Shown here in pieces: positions 24,674-32,563 of a stretch of DNA of 35,184 bases. The position numbers and the translations under genes are program-made. The DNA lies in NCBI GenBank assembly GCA_025934435.1, contig JAICYB010000034.1, forward strand, positions 1-35,184. The letters are read 5' to 3'. The DNA comes from Actinomycetes bacterium (GTDB lineage Bacteria > Actinomycetota > JAICYB01). The stretch's first letter is position 1. Each line of letters opens with the position of its first letter. The notes beneath the pieces were generated by a model. It searched no databases. It was not told the origin of the DNA and saw nothing but the letters and a program-made list of their open reading frames with translations.

Positions 24674-24688
24674 GGGAGCGGAGGTCAC

Positions 24689-25156
24689 GTGAAGACCGAG
24701 ACGCACACCGGACGGCGCGCAGCCGACGTGCTGGCGTCCGTGCGCCCCGTCGCCGAACGCGTCGCCGACGCCTGCGGCGTCGTTCTTTGGGACATCACGT
24801 GGAAGCGCGAGGCCGGACGCGACACCCTCACCGTCGCCTGCGATCGCCGCGGCGGGATCGGGTCCGACGAGCTCGCGAAGGTCTCCGAACGCCTCTCCCG
24901 GGCTCTCGACGATGCCGACGCCATACCGGGCGACGGCCGTTACGTCCTCGAGGTGACTTCGCCGGGGGCCGAGCGGAAGCTCGCGACGCCCGGACAGTTC
25001 GAGATCTGCATCGGCCGCGACGCGCATGTCGTCACGTCCGACGGACGCGCGCTCGACGGGAAGATCGAGGACGCGAACGAGAGGTCCGTCCAGATCGGCG
25101 ACACCCGGGTCCTCATCGACGACATCGCGAAGGCTCGATTGGTGGTGAAGTTCTGA
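24689..25156 (+). CDS. rimP: Ribosome maturation factor RimP
   Basis: The protein has 155 aa and is required for 30S subunit maturation. Motifs: VRPVAERVADACGVVLWDI at the start, CDRRGGIGSDELAKVSERLSRALD, then YVLEVTSPGAERKL, the most conserved RimP stretch, and a C-terminal SH3-like part. GTG 24689 is chosen because GGAGGT (24680-24685) lies just upstream; the frame is open further upstream but runs through the terminator hairpin. The nusA ATG overlaps the stop codon by 1 nt (TGATG). Confidence 0.93.
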   Translation: MKTETHTGRRAADVLASVRPVAERVADACGVVLWDITWKREAGRDTLTVACDRRGGIGSDELAKVSERLSRALDDADAIPGDGRYVLEVTSPGAERKLATPGQFEICIGRDAHVVTSDGRALDGKIEDANERSVQIGDTRVLIDDIAKARLVVKF

Positions 25157-26271
25157 TGGCGCGCACGCGGAAGAAGGACGACCGCAACCTCGCGTTGATC
25201 GACGCGCTCGCGACGCTCGAACGTGACCGCGGCATGCCGGCGAACACGATCTTCGAGGCGCTCGAAGCGGCGCTCGCCGCCGCGTACCCGAAGACGCCCG
25301 GTGTCACGGCGACGCACGCGCGCATCGAGATCGACCGGGAGACCGGCGAGATCCGCGTGTACGAACAGCAGGTGAACGAGGACGAAGAGACGGGCGAGAT
25401 CGAGGTCCTGTCCGAGGATTTCGTCGAGACGCCGCCCGAACTCGGGCGCATCGCCGCGCAAACCGCGAAGCACGTCATCCATCAGAAGCTCCGCGAAGCA
25501 GAACGGCAGATGGCGTTCGATGAGTACGAGGACCGCACCGGCGAGATCGTCACGGGGATCGTCGAGCAGCACGATCCGCGGTTCGTGATCTTGAACCTCG
25601 GCAAGGCCGAGGCGATCATGCCCTACTCCGAACAGATCCCTCGGGAGCGCTACGAGATCGGCGATCGCGTCCGCGCGTACATCGTCGAGGTTCGTGAAGG
25701 ACGCGGCCCGACGATCGTCGTTTCGCGCTCGCACCCGGGTCTCGTCCGCAAACTGTTCGAGATCGAGGTGCCGGAGATCCAGGACGGCCTCGTCGAGATC
25801 AAAGCCATCGCGCGCGAGGCCGGACATCGCACCAAGATCGCCGTGGCGAGCAACGACCCGAACATCGATCCCGTCGGCGCCTGTGTCGGCCCGAAGGGGA
25901 CGCGCGTGCGCGCGGTCGTCAACGAGCTCCGCGGCGAGAAGATCGACGTGGTTGCGTTCACCGAAGACACCGGCCGGATGATCTCGGAGGCGCTGCAGCC
26001 GGCTCGCGTGCGCGGTGTTTCCATCGACCCGGACACGAAGACCGCGACCGTCATCGTTGCCGACCGCGAGCTATCCCTCGCGATCGGCAAGGAAGGCCAG
26101 AACGCCCGGCTCGCCGCGCGGCTGACGGGGTGGCGGATCGACATCAAATCCGAGAGCCAACGCGCCGCGGGTGAAGCGGCCGGCGGCGCTTTCGAGCCGA
26201 CGGCTGAAGGCAAACGAGGACGGCGCGAAGGTGCGGCGCCGGCGCAAGAGGGGTCATCGCCTTCGTCTTGA
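25156..26271 (+). CDS. nusA: Transcription termination/antitermination factor NusA
   Basis: The protein has 371 aa. The N-terminal RNA-polymerase-binding domain covers about 1-130. The S1 domain is around 132-200 (GEIVTGIVEQHDPRFVILNLGKAEAIMP, ending IVVSRSHP). Two KH domains follow (DPVGACVGPKGTRVRAVVNELRGEKID and ELSLAIGKEGQNARLAARLTGW). The short C-terminal tail is low-complexity, with no acidic repeats as in E. coli. It binds elongating RNA polymerase and modulates pausing, termination and rRNA transcription. Directly coupled to rimP and ylxR (TTGA overlap). Confidence 0.96.
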   Translation: MARTRKKDDRNLALIDALATLERDRGMPANTIFEALEAALAAAYPKTPGVTATHARIEIDRETGEIRVYEQQVNEDEETGEIEVLSEDFVETPPELGRIAAQTAKHVIHQKLREAERQMAFDEYEDRTGEIVTGIVEQHDPRFVILNLGKAEAIMPYSEQIPRERYEIGDRVRAYIVEVREGRGPTIVVSRSHPGLVRKLFEIEVPEIQDGLVEIKAIAREAGHRTKIAVASNDPNIDPVGACVGPKGTRVRAVVNELRGEKIDVVAFTEDTGRMISEALQPARVRGVSIDPDTKTATVIVADRELSLAIGKEGQNARLAARLTGWRIDIKSESQRAAGEAAGGAFEPTAEGKRGRREGAAPAQEGSSPSS

Positions 26272-26525
26272 GCCCGGTGCGGACGTGCGTCGGCTGTCAC
26301 CGGCGTGCCGCGCAGACCGAGCTCCTTCGCCTGACGCGGTCGCCCGACGGTCGGCTTCGTGCCGACGAAGGAGGACGAACCGCCGGGCGCGGCGCGTACG
26401 TATGCTCGAACGTCCTATGCTTCGACAAAGCGGTGTCCCGCGGCCGTCTCGCGCGCGCGTTGCGCGGCCCGGTCACGGGGGCCGATGAGCTGCGAGTCCG
26501 ATTCGAGGTGACGGCAACTGAGTAA
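26268..26525 (+). CDS. ylxR: YlxR family RNA-binding protein (DUF448)
   Basis: The protein has 85 aa. It has the family signature RTCVGCHRRAAQTELLRL at the start, then GRGAYVC and SRGRLARALR. YlxR is a small basic RNA-binding protein between nusA and infB; in Bacillus it is reported to modulate RNase P (RnpM). TTG 26268 overlaps the nusA stop (TTGA); GTG 26277 is an alternative. The 3' end overlaps the infB start region, and its last codons contain the infB ribosome-binding site. Confidence 0.88.
   Translation: MSPVRTCVGCHRRAAQTELLRLTRSPDGRLRADEGGRTAGRGAYVCSNVLCFDKAVSRGRLARALRGPVTGADELRVRFEVTATE
26505..26511 (+). promoter_or_regulatory. Strong Shine-Dalgarno that fixes a CTG start for infB
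   Basis: GAGGTGA matches seven consecutive bases of the ideal AGGAGGTGA. It lies within the ylxR 3' end, 6 nt before CTG 26518. No ATG, GTG or TTG occurs in the infB frame between the in-frame TGA at 26509 and residue 26. Confidence 0.7.
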
Positions 26526-28581
26526 GGTCCGGGTCTACGAGGCGGCCAAGGAACTCGGCGTCTCCAATAAGGAGCTCGTCGAGAAGCTTCGCGCGATGGG
26601 CGTCGACGTGAAGTCCCACTCCTCGAGCGTCGAGGAGTCGGTGATCGCGCAGCTCAAGCCACGCCGAAGCGAAGCGGAGGCGCCGAATGGCGACGCCACG
26701 GTCGTCGAAAAGGCACCGCCGCCCCCGGCCCCCGAACCCGAACCGGTCGTCGAAGCGCCCCCGGCTCCCGAGCCGGAGGTCGCGCAACCGGAGCCGGAGC
26801 CGGAGCCCGAGGCGCAAGCCGTGCCGGCGGCGGCCGCGACGTCCGCCGTGCACGTGCACCGTGGAGTGACGGTCAAAGACTTCGCCGAGAAGGTCGGACG
26901 GACCCCCGCCGAAGTCATCAAGAGCCTCATGAGCCACGGCGCGATGAAGTCGATCACGCAGTCGCTCACCGACGAAGAGATCCTCGTCGTCGCGGACGAC
27001 CTCGGTGCGAACGTCGACATCGTCGACCCCACCTCGGACGGACACGCGGTCGCGACCGACGAAGAAGAGGAGGTTGCGTCGGACCGCCTCGTCCCGCGGC
27101 CTCCGGTCGTCACCGTCATGGGTCACGTCGACCACGGCAAGACGACGGTGCTCGACCGCATACGCCAGGCGGAAGTCGCCGCCGGCGAGCACGGCGGCAT
27201 CACGCAGCACATCGGTGCGTACCAAGTTTCGAAGGACGGCGAGCGCATCACCTTCATCGACACGCCGGGTCACGAGGCATTCACGACGATGCGCGCGCGC
27301 GGCGCGCAGGTCACCGATATCGCGGTCCTCGTCGTGGCCGCGGACGACGGCGTCATGCCGCAGACGCTCGAAGCGATCGACCACGCGCGTGCCGCGGGTG
27401 TCCCGATCGTCATCGCGGTGAACAAGGTGGATAAGCCCGAAGCCGATCCGACGCGCGTGCGGACGGAGCTCTCCGAACACGGCTTGCAGCCGCAGGAGTG
27501 GGGTGGCGACGCGCTCTTCATCGACATGTCCGCGAAGACGGGGCAAGGGGTCGACGATCTCCTCACGGGCATCGTCCTCGTTTCGGACGATCTCGATCTT
27601 CGAGCGGTCCCGAGCGGACCCGCGCGAGGCGTCGTGCTCGAAGCACACCTCGACAAAGGACGAGGCCCCGTCGCGACCGTGCTCGTTCAAAACGGTGAGC
27701 TGAGCGTCGGCGACGCGCTCGTCGCCGGTGCGGCGTGGGGCAAGGTCCGCGCGATGGTCGACGAGTGGGGCAACAACGTCGAGGTTGCCGATCCGGCCCG
27801 GCCCGTGCTCGTACTCGGATGGAACGCCGTGCCCGAGGGCGGCGACGAAGTTCGCGTCGTTACCGATGAGCGCCGCGCGCGACAGGTCGCGAACGAACGC
27901 GATGCGATGCGCCGTCAGGCCGCGATGGTGACGTCGCGTCCCGTCACGACGCTCGAACAACTTCTTGCGCAGTCGAAGCAGCTCGACGTCATCGTCAAGA
28001 CGGACGTTCGTGGTTCGCTCGAAGCCGTGACGAGCGAGCTCGGCAAGCTTCTGGCGGGTGATGTCACGGTGAACGTCATCCGCAGCGCCGTCGGTGCCAT
28101 CGTCGAAAGCGACGTCGTGCTCGCGAAGGCCTCCGGAGCCGTTGTCCTCGGATTCAACGTTCGTCCCGACGCGCGTGCGCGCGAGATGGCCGAGAAGGAC
28201 GGCGTCGAGATCCGGACGTACCGCGTCATCTACGAGCTGATCGAAGACATCGAGAACGCGCTCAAGGGAATGATGGCGCCGGTGTACCGCGAGCGCGTCC
28301 TCGGTCAGGCGGAGGTGCGCCAGCTGTTCCGCATCCCGCGCGCCGTCGCGGCGGGCTGCATGGTCACGAACGGCGAGATCCGGCGCAACGCGAACGTCCG
28401 GCTGCTGCGCGACGGCGTCGTTGTGCATGACGGCAAGCTCTCGTCGCTGCGCCGCTTCAAGGACGACGTCCGCGAAGTTGCACAAGGTTTCGAATGCGCC
28501 ATGGTCATCGAGGGTTACAACGATGTGAAGGTCTCTGACGTCATCGAGGCGTACGAGATGGTCGAAGTTCCGACCTCGTAG
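26518..28581 (+). CDS. infB: Translation initiation factor IF-2
   Basis: The protein has 687 aa. The first IF2N domain begins immediately (SKVRVYEAAKELGVSNKELVEKL). A Pro/Glu/Ala-rich linker runs to about residue 110, followed by a second IF2N domain (about 115-160). The G domain has GHVDHGKT at 202-209, then DTPGHE and NKVDKP; beta-barrel and C-terminal fMet-tRNA-binding domains follow. The start appears to be CTG 26518: it gives the usual Ser-Lys-Val-Arg-Val N-terminus, sits 6 nt after GAGGTGA, and the next ATG (26596) would delete half of the first IF2N domain. The TAG stop overlaps the next GTG by 1 nt. Confidence 0.95.
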   Translation: MSKVRVYEAAKELGVSNKELVEKLRAMGVDVKSHSSSVEESVIAQLKPRRSEAEAPNGDATVVEKAPPPPAPEPEPVVEAPPAPEPEVAQPEPEPEPEAQAVPAAAATSAVHVHRGVTVKDFAEKVGRTPAEVIKSLMSHGAMKSITQSLTDEEILVVADDLGANVDIVDPTSDGHAVATDEEEEVASDRLVPRPPVVTVMGHVDHGKTTVLDRIRQAEVAAGEHGGITQHIGAYQVSKDGERITFIDTPGHEAFTTMRARGAQVTDIAVLVVAADDGVMPQTLEAIDHARAAGVPIVIAVNKVDKPEADPTRVRTELSEHGLQPQEWGGDALFIDMSAKTGQGVDDLLTGIVLVSDDLDLRAVPSGPARGVVLEAHLDKGRGPVATVLVQNGELSVGDALVAGAAWGKVRAMVDEWGNNVEVADPARPVLVLGWNAVPEGGDEVRVVTDERRARQVANERDAMRRQAAMVTSRPVTTLEQLLAQSKQLDVIVKTDVRGSLEAVTSELGKLLAGDVTVNVIRSAVGAIVESDVVLAKASGAVVLGFNVRPDARAREMAEKDGVEIRTYRVIYELIEDIENALKGMMAPVYRERVLGQAEVRQLFRIPRAVAAGCMVTNGEIRRNANVRLLRDGVVVHDGKLSSLRRFKDDVREVAQGFECAMVIEGYNDVKVSDVIEAYEMVEVPTS

Positions 28582-28874
28582 TGTTCATCGGCGCCTCGAA
28601 GATCGAACTCCGCATCCCGACCTCCGGATCACTGAAAGGAAAGCGTCACGTGATCAAGTCCATCACCGGTGGCTTGCGTGCGAAGTTCAACGCCGCGGTG
28701 GCCGAGGTGGATCACCAGGATCAGTGGCAGCGAGCAACGCTCGGCGTTTCCGTCGTGTCGGGGACCGCCTTCCACGCGGAGAAGATGCTGCGCGAGATCG
28801 AGCGTTTCGTCGGGCGCGACGACCGGATCGAGATCTTGGACGCACCGATCGACGTCCAGCCCTGGGAGGACTGA
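28581..28874 (+). CDS. DUF503 family protein (YlxP-like)
   Basis: The protein has 97 aa and belongs to the family of small proteins found between infB and rbfA in Actinomycetota and Bacillota (YlxP). Motifs: IELRIPTSGSLKGKRHVIKSI, FNAAVAEVDHQDQWQRATLGV and a C-terminal helix with MLREIERFV. Its role is unknown; the genomic position suggests ribosome assembly or initiation. It starts at GTG overlapping the infB stop by 1 nt. Its end carries the ribosome-binding site GGGAGGA for the next gene. Confidence 0.87.
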   Translation: MFIGASKIELRIPTSGSLKGKRHVIKSITGGLRAKFNAAVAEVDHQDQWQRATLGVSVVSGTAFHAEKMLREIERFVGRDDRIEILDAPIDVQPWED

Positions 28875-28879
28875 ACAAG

Positions 28880-30223
28880 TTGGCAACACGCAGGACGCAG
28901 CGCGTCGGTGAGTCCATCAAGGAAGTGCTGGGCGAGCTGATCCAACGGAACGTGAAGGATCCGCGCATCGGATTCGTGACGATCACGGCGGTTCGTCCGA
29001 CACCGGATCTCTCGAAGGCGCACGTGTACTACACGGTGCTCGGCGACGAGCGTGAGCACATGGCGACGCAAGCGGGGCTCGAGAGCGCAACGCCGTTCCT
29101 TCGGACCGAGGTCGGCCGCCGCGTGCGCCTCAAATCGCTGCCCGAGCTCGAGTTCCATCTGGACGACGCACCCGAAAAAGGACAACACGTGGATTCGATC
29201 ATCGCCGAGATACATCGCAGCGAGGCGGCGCCCGGCTTCCAGCTGCCGCCGATCCCGCCCGACGTCGAGAACCAGCTCGTCCGGGCGATCGAGGTGATCG
29301 AGGGTGCTTCGTCCATCGGTATCGCGTGTCACGTCGCGCCCGACGGCGACGCCCTCGGCTCGCTGCTCGCCCTCGCGATGGCGCTCCACAGCAAGGGCAT
29401 CCACGTCACGCCGACCTGGGACGGCGATCCCGTCGCGCTTCCGACCACCTACGACTTCCTTCCCGGTGCGGACCTGCTCGTCGCCACGAACGATTTCCGC
29501 CCGCCGGAAGTGGCGATCGCCGTCGACTGCGCGACGGCCGAACGGCTCGGACGGCTCCAGGACCGCATGAAGAAGGCGAAGGCGCTCATCAACATCGACC
29601 ATCACGTCTCGAACTCGAAATTCGGTGCGATCAACGTGATCGATGCGACGGCATCGTCGTCGGCGGAGCTCGTCTTGCAGCTCATCTCCAAGATGGGGGC
29701 CGAGATCACACCGGAGATCGCTACGGATCTTTACGTCGGCCTCGTCACGGACACCGGAAGCTTCGCGTACGCGAGCGTGAAGCCGAAGACGCACGCCGCC
29801 GCCGGGTTCCTGATCCAGCGCGGCGTCGATGTCGCGGACGTCTCGCAGCGTCTGTTCGAGTCCTACCGCTTCACATATCTCAAGCTGCTCGGGCGAGTAC
29901 TCGACCGCGCGACGCTCGAACAGGACCCGACGTTCGTCCTCTCGTATCTGAACAAGGCCGACCGCGATGAGATCGGCGTCACGATGGACGACACCGACGA
30001 CGTGATCGACACGCTGCGCGCGGTTCGTGACGTCGACGTCACCGTCCTGCTGAAAGAGCGCGACGACGGGAAGTGGAAGGGATCGTTCCGGTCGAAAGGT
30101 GGAACGGACGTCGGTACCGTCGCCAAGCAGCTCGGCGGCGGCGGCCACGAGCTCGCGGCGGGCTTCGAGCTTGCGATGCCGCTGGACGAAGCCATCGAGA
30201 CCATACGCAACGCCTTGCGTTGA
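28880..30223 (+). CDS. rbfA-nrnA: RbfA-NrnA fusion: ribosome-binding factor A joined to a DHH-family nanoRNase/pAp phosphatase
   Basis: One uninterrupted frame of 447 aa. Residues 1-115 are a complete RbfA (RVGESIKEVLGELIQRNVKDPRIGFVTIT, then LDDAPEKGQHVDSIIAEI), the KH-type cold-shock factor for 16S/30S maturation. After a short Pro-rich linker (118-127), residues 128-447 are a full NrnA-type phosphoesterase: D155/D157 (HVAPDGDALGS), D216 (VDCA), D240-H241-H242 (NIDHHVSN), D291 (TDTGSF) and the DHHA1 motif GGGGHELAAG near 419-428. NrnA degrades nanoRNA and 3'-phosphoadenosine 5'-phosphate. The two are usually adjacent separate genes. Start is TTG 28880, 9 nt after GGGAGGA; no internal start with a good ribosome-binding site stands out near the junction. 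Confidence 0.9.
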   Translation: MATRRTQRVGESIKEVLGELIQRNVKDPRIGFVTITAVRPTPDLSKAHVYYTVLGDEREHMATQAGLESATPFLRTEVGRRVRLKSLPELEFHLDDAPEKGQHVDSIIAEIHRSEAAPGFQLPPIPPDVENQLVRAIEVIEGASSIGIACHVAPDGDALGSLLALAMALHSKGIHVTPTWDGDPVALPTTYDFLPGADLLVATNDFRPPEVAIAVDCATAERLGRLQDRMKKAKALINIDHHVSNSKFGAINVIDATASSSAELVLQLISKMGAEITPEIATDLYVGLVTDTGSFAYASVKPKTHAAAGFLIQRGVDVADVSQRLFESYRFTYLKLLGRVLDRATLEQDPTFVLSYLNKADRDEIGVTMDDTDDVIDTLRAVRDVDVTVLLKERDDGKWKGSFRSKGGTDVGTVAKQLGGGGHELAAGFELAMPLDEAIETIRNALR

Positions 30224-31059
30224 TCGGGTTCCTGCTCGTCGACAAACCCCGCGGTCTCACATCGCACGACGTCGTCGCGCGCGTCCGCAAAGCGTTCGAG
30301 GTCAAGCGCGTCGGACATGCGGGGACGCTCGATCCGCTCGCGACGGGCTTGCTCGTGATCGCGATCGGACCCGCGACGCGTCTGCTCCGCTACGTACAGG
30401 ACCTGCCGAAGACCTACGACGTCACCGGTGTGCTCGGTGTGACCACGACGACGCTGGACGCCGAAGGCGAGATCCTCCAGCGCAAGCCCGTGGACGCATC
30501 ACCGGACGACATCAAGCGTGCCGCCGCCGAGCTCACCGGTGAGATCGAGCAGACGCCCCCGGCGGTTTCGGCGATCAAGATCGGCGGAGAACGCGCGTAC
30601 AAGCGTGCGCGACGCGGCGAAGAGGTGGAGATGCCGTCGCGGCGCGTGAAGGTCTACTCGTTCGACGTCAGGCGCACCTCGGGCGACGCGTTCGAGGCGC
30701 GCGTCGAGTGCTCGTCCGGGACGTATGTCCGCAGCCTCGTCGCCGACGTTGGGACGAAGCTCGGCTGCGGGGCGCACGTCGCGCATCTGCGTCGCGTCCG
30801 CATCGGCGACTTCGACGTGGCGGACGCGGTGAAGGCCGAGAACCTCGACGCGGCCGCGGTCATCCCGATCGATCGCGCGCTGGCGCACCTGGAGCGCTTC
30901 GAGGTCGACGCCGACGGAGCGTTCGCGGCCCGTAACGGTCGGACGCTCGAGGGTGATGTGCCCGACGGGGAAGTGCTCGTGGTCGGGCCCGACGGTGCCG
31001 TCGCGGTCTACGAAGCGCGCGGCGGCGTGCTTCGTCCGGCTACCGTGGTCGGCACCTGA
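30220..31059 (+). CDS. truB: tRNA pseudouridine-55 synthase
   Basis: The protein has 279 aa. The N-terminus GFLLVDKPRGLTSHDVVARVRK is followed by the catalytic motif GHAGTLDPLATGLL with D38, then KTYDVTGVLGVTTTTLDAEGE and CSSGTYVRSLVADVG. It makes pseudouridine 55 in the T loop of tRNAs. A PUA-like C-terminal extension (about 220-279) is short. It starts at TTG 30220 overlapping the rbfA-nrnA stop (TTGA); no ATG or GTG is available before the conserved N-terminus. Confidence 0.95.
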   Translation: MIGFLLVDKPRGLTSHDVVARVRKAFEVKRVGHAGTLDPLATGLLVIAIGPATRLLRYVQDLPKTYDVTGVLGVTTTTLDAEGEILQRKPVDASPDDIKRAAAELTGEIEQTPPAVSAIKIGGERAYKRARRGEEVEMPSRRVKVYSFDVRRTSGDAFEARVECSSGTYVRSLVADVGTKLGCGAHVAHLRRVRIGDFDVADAVKAENLDAAAVIPIDRALAHLERFEVDADGAFAARNGRTLEGDVPDGEVLVVGPDGAVAVYEARGGVLRPATVVGT

Positions 31060-31985
31060 TGGAAGTCCTGCGCGGAGCGAAGGAGCGTCCGACCGACGGC
31101 CGTCCGACCGTGGTGACCGTCGGCATGTTCGACGGTGTGCATCGCGGGCACCGGATGCTGTTCGACCGCGTATTCGAGGAGGCGAAGCGACTCGACGCCC
31201 GGTCGGCGGTCGTCACGTTCGATCCGCACCCACTCGAGATCCTCGCGCCGGACAAGGCGCCCTGCATCCTGACGACGATCGACCAACGGATCGCACTGTT
31301 CGACGAAGCCGGCTTCGATGTTGCGCTGATACTCCCGTTCGATCGCGCGCTCGCCGCATTGTCGCCGCTCGAGTTCGCGCGAGAGGCACTCGTCGAAGAG
31401 TTGCACGTGCGCAAAGTGCTCGTCGGCGAGGACTTCCGTTTCGGTCACGACCGCGCAGGCAACGTCGCGACGCTCGCCCAGATCGGACACAAGGAAGGCT
31501 TCGAAGCGGAAGCCGTCGGCTTGCTCGGCGGCGACGAGGGCAAGATCTCGTCGAGCGACGTCCGCTTGCTCCTGCGCGAAGGACTCGTCGAAGCCGCCGC
31601 CTCGCTCCTCGGCCGCGGCTACCGGCTCGCCGGCGAAGTGATCCACGGCGACGAGCGCGGACGGACGCTCGGGTTCCCGACGGCGAACATCGCGCCCGGT
31701 GCGCGCGCGTGTCTGCCCGCGCTCGGTGTGTACGCCGGGTGGTGGATCTGGGACGGCAAACGGCTTCCGGCGGCGATCAACGTGGGGGTTCGTCCGACGT
31801 TCAAGAAGGACGACCCACCGCTGACCGAGGTCTACGTCCTCGACTTCGACGGAGATCTGTACGGCGCGCACGGTGAGGTCGAGTTCACGGCTCGGCTGCG
31901 GGCCGAAGAGAAGTTCGACTCCGTCGACGCACTCATCGCGCAGATGAACGACGACGTGGCCCGCGCCCGCGCGATGCTTGCCTAG
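31059..31985 (+). CDS. ribF: Bifunctional riboflavin kinase / FAD synthetase
   Basis: The protein has 308 aa. The N-terminal FAD synthetase domain has VTVGMFDGVHRGHR, TFDPHPLEIL and LVGEDFRFGHDRAGN. The C-terminal riboflavin kinase domain has GRTLGFPTANI and INVGVRPTF...VYVLDFDGDLYG. It makes FMN and then FAD from riboflavin. ATG 31059 overlaps the truB stop by 1 nt (TGATG). It is the last gene of the long coupled series; a 106-nt gap follows, with a fresh promoter for rpsO. Confidence 0.95.
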   Translation: MEVLRGAKERPTDGRPTVVTVGMFDGVHRGHRMLFDRVFEEAKRLDARSAVVTFDPHPLEILAPDKAPCILTTIDQRIALFDEAGFDVALILPFDRALAALSPLEFAREALVEELHVRKVLVGEDFRFGHDRAGNVATLAQIGHKEGFEAEAVGLLGGDEGKISSSDVRLLLREGLVEAAASLLGRGYRLAGEVIHGDERGRTLGFPTANIAPGARACLPALGVYAGWWIWDGKRLPAAINVGVRPTFKKDDPPLTEVYVLDFDGDLYGAHGEVEFTARLRAEEKFDSVDALIAQMNDDVARARAMLA

Positions 31986-32052
31986 CCGCAAGGCCATCGA
32001 CGGGGCCTCCGGCTCGAGTGGCCGCCGACAACCGCGCCCAGCTGCCGACCTG

Positions 32053-32058
32053 TATACT
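32053..32058 (+). promoter_or_regulatory. Candidate -10 box for rpsO-pnp
   Basis: TATACT, preceded by TG, matches the -10 consensus in 5 of 6 positions, the best in the window. Transcription would start near 32065, about 27 nt before the rpsO GTG. A -35 with good spacing was not recognised (CCGACA at 32025-32030 is 22 nt away). The rest of the 31986-32091 gap holds no gene. Confidence 0.5.
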
Positions 32059-32091
32059 GTCGAAAACCCCGAATCTAAGGCGTATAGCAAC

Positions 32092-32394
32092 GTGTCCAAG
32101 GGACTTCAGAAGGAAACGAAGCAGGCGCTCATCGCCGAACATCGCATCAACGAGAAGGATTCCGGCTCGCCGGACGTCCAGATCGCGGTTCTCTCCAAGA
32201 GGATCGAAGGCCTGACGCGCCACGCCCAGGGCAACGCGAAGGACCACCACACCCGGCTCGGCCTCCAGAAGCTCGTCGCGAAGCGCAACCGCTTGCTCGC
32301 CTACCTGGAGCGTGAAGACTTCGACCGGTACAAGGCCCTCGTCGAGAAGTTGGGTCTGAGAAGGAGGGACCGCCGAGCCGGACGACGCAGCTAG
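32092..32394 (+). CDS. rpsO: 30S ribosomal protein S15
   Basis: The protein has 100 aa. The S15 core (KQALIAEHRINEKDSGSPDVQIAVLSKRI, HHTRLGLQKLVAKRNRLLAYLEREDFDRYKALVEKLGLR) is complete, with an Arg-rich C-terminal extension (RRDRRAGRRS) beyond the usual 89 aa. S15 is a primary 16S rRNA binder. GTG 32092 gives the usual start (SKGLQKETKQ) with TAAGG 11 nt upstream. It is followed by the structured spacer and pnp, the classic rpsO-pnp pair. Confidence 0.95.
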   Translation: MSKGLQKETKQALIAEHRINEKDSGSPDVQIAVLSKRIEGLTRHAQGNAKDHHTRLGLQKLVAKRNRLLAYLEREDFDRYKALVEKLGLRRRDRRAGRRS

Positions 32395-32398
32395 GAAC

Positions 32399-32506
32399 AA
32401 CTGGTAGCCCCGCGCAGGCGCAGCCGACGCGGATCTGTATCCAAGGCGAGGCGAAGCGCCGGGAGCCAGTTATCAGGAGAAGGGCCTGCTTGTAACAGGC
32501 TCTCCC
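32399..32506 (+). ncRNA. Structured rpsO-pnp intergenic RNA (candidate pnp leader/processing element)
   Basis: This 169-nt gap (32395-32563) has no gene. A long-range 6-bp helix AACTGG (32399-32404)/CCAGTT (32466-32471) encloses CCGCG/CGCGG (32410-32414/32428-32432), GGAT-ctgt-ATCC (32431-32442; competes by two bases) and GGCG-aag-CGCC (32450-32460). Downstream GCCTG/CAGGC (32484-32488/32496-32500) forms a hairpin with loop CTTGTAA. GGGAG (32461-32465) can also pair with CTCCC (32502-32506). In E. coli and Streptomyces the same gap holds a hairpin cut by RNase III through which PNPase controls its own mRNA. No T-tract, so not a terminator. Pairing was done by eye. Confidence 0.5.
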
Positions 32507-32563
32507 ACTGAGAACTGACCCCGCGCTTCCCCCGCGAACCAAGACACAAGGAGTGTCATTCGC

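Noticed and set aside
24602..24688. Longer N-terminus for RimP
   Set aside because: The frame is open but passes through a terminator-like hairpin and a Shine-Dalgarno; the RimP homology begins after GTG 24689.
26473..28485. Long open frame of 670 codons on the minus strand, antisense to infB
   Set aside because: The sequence is His/Arg/Asp-rich with no recognisable domain and lies exactly opposite IF-2. High-GC codon bias with G/C third positions keeps this antisense frame open.
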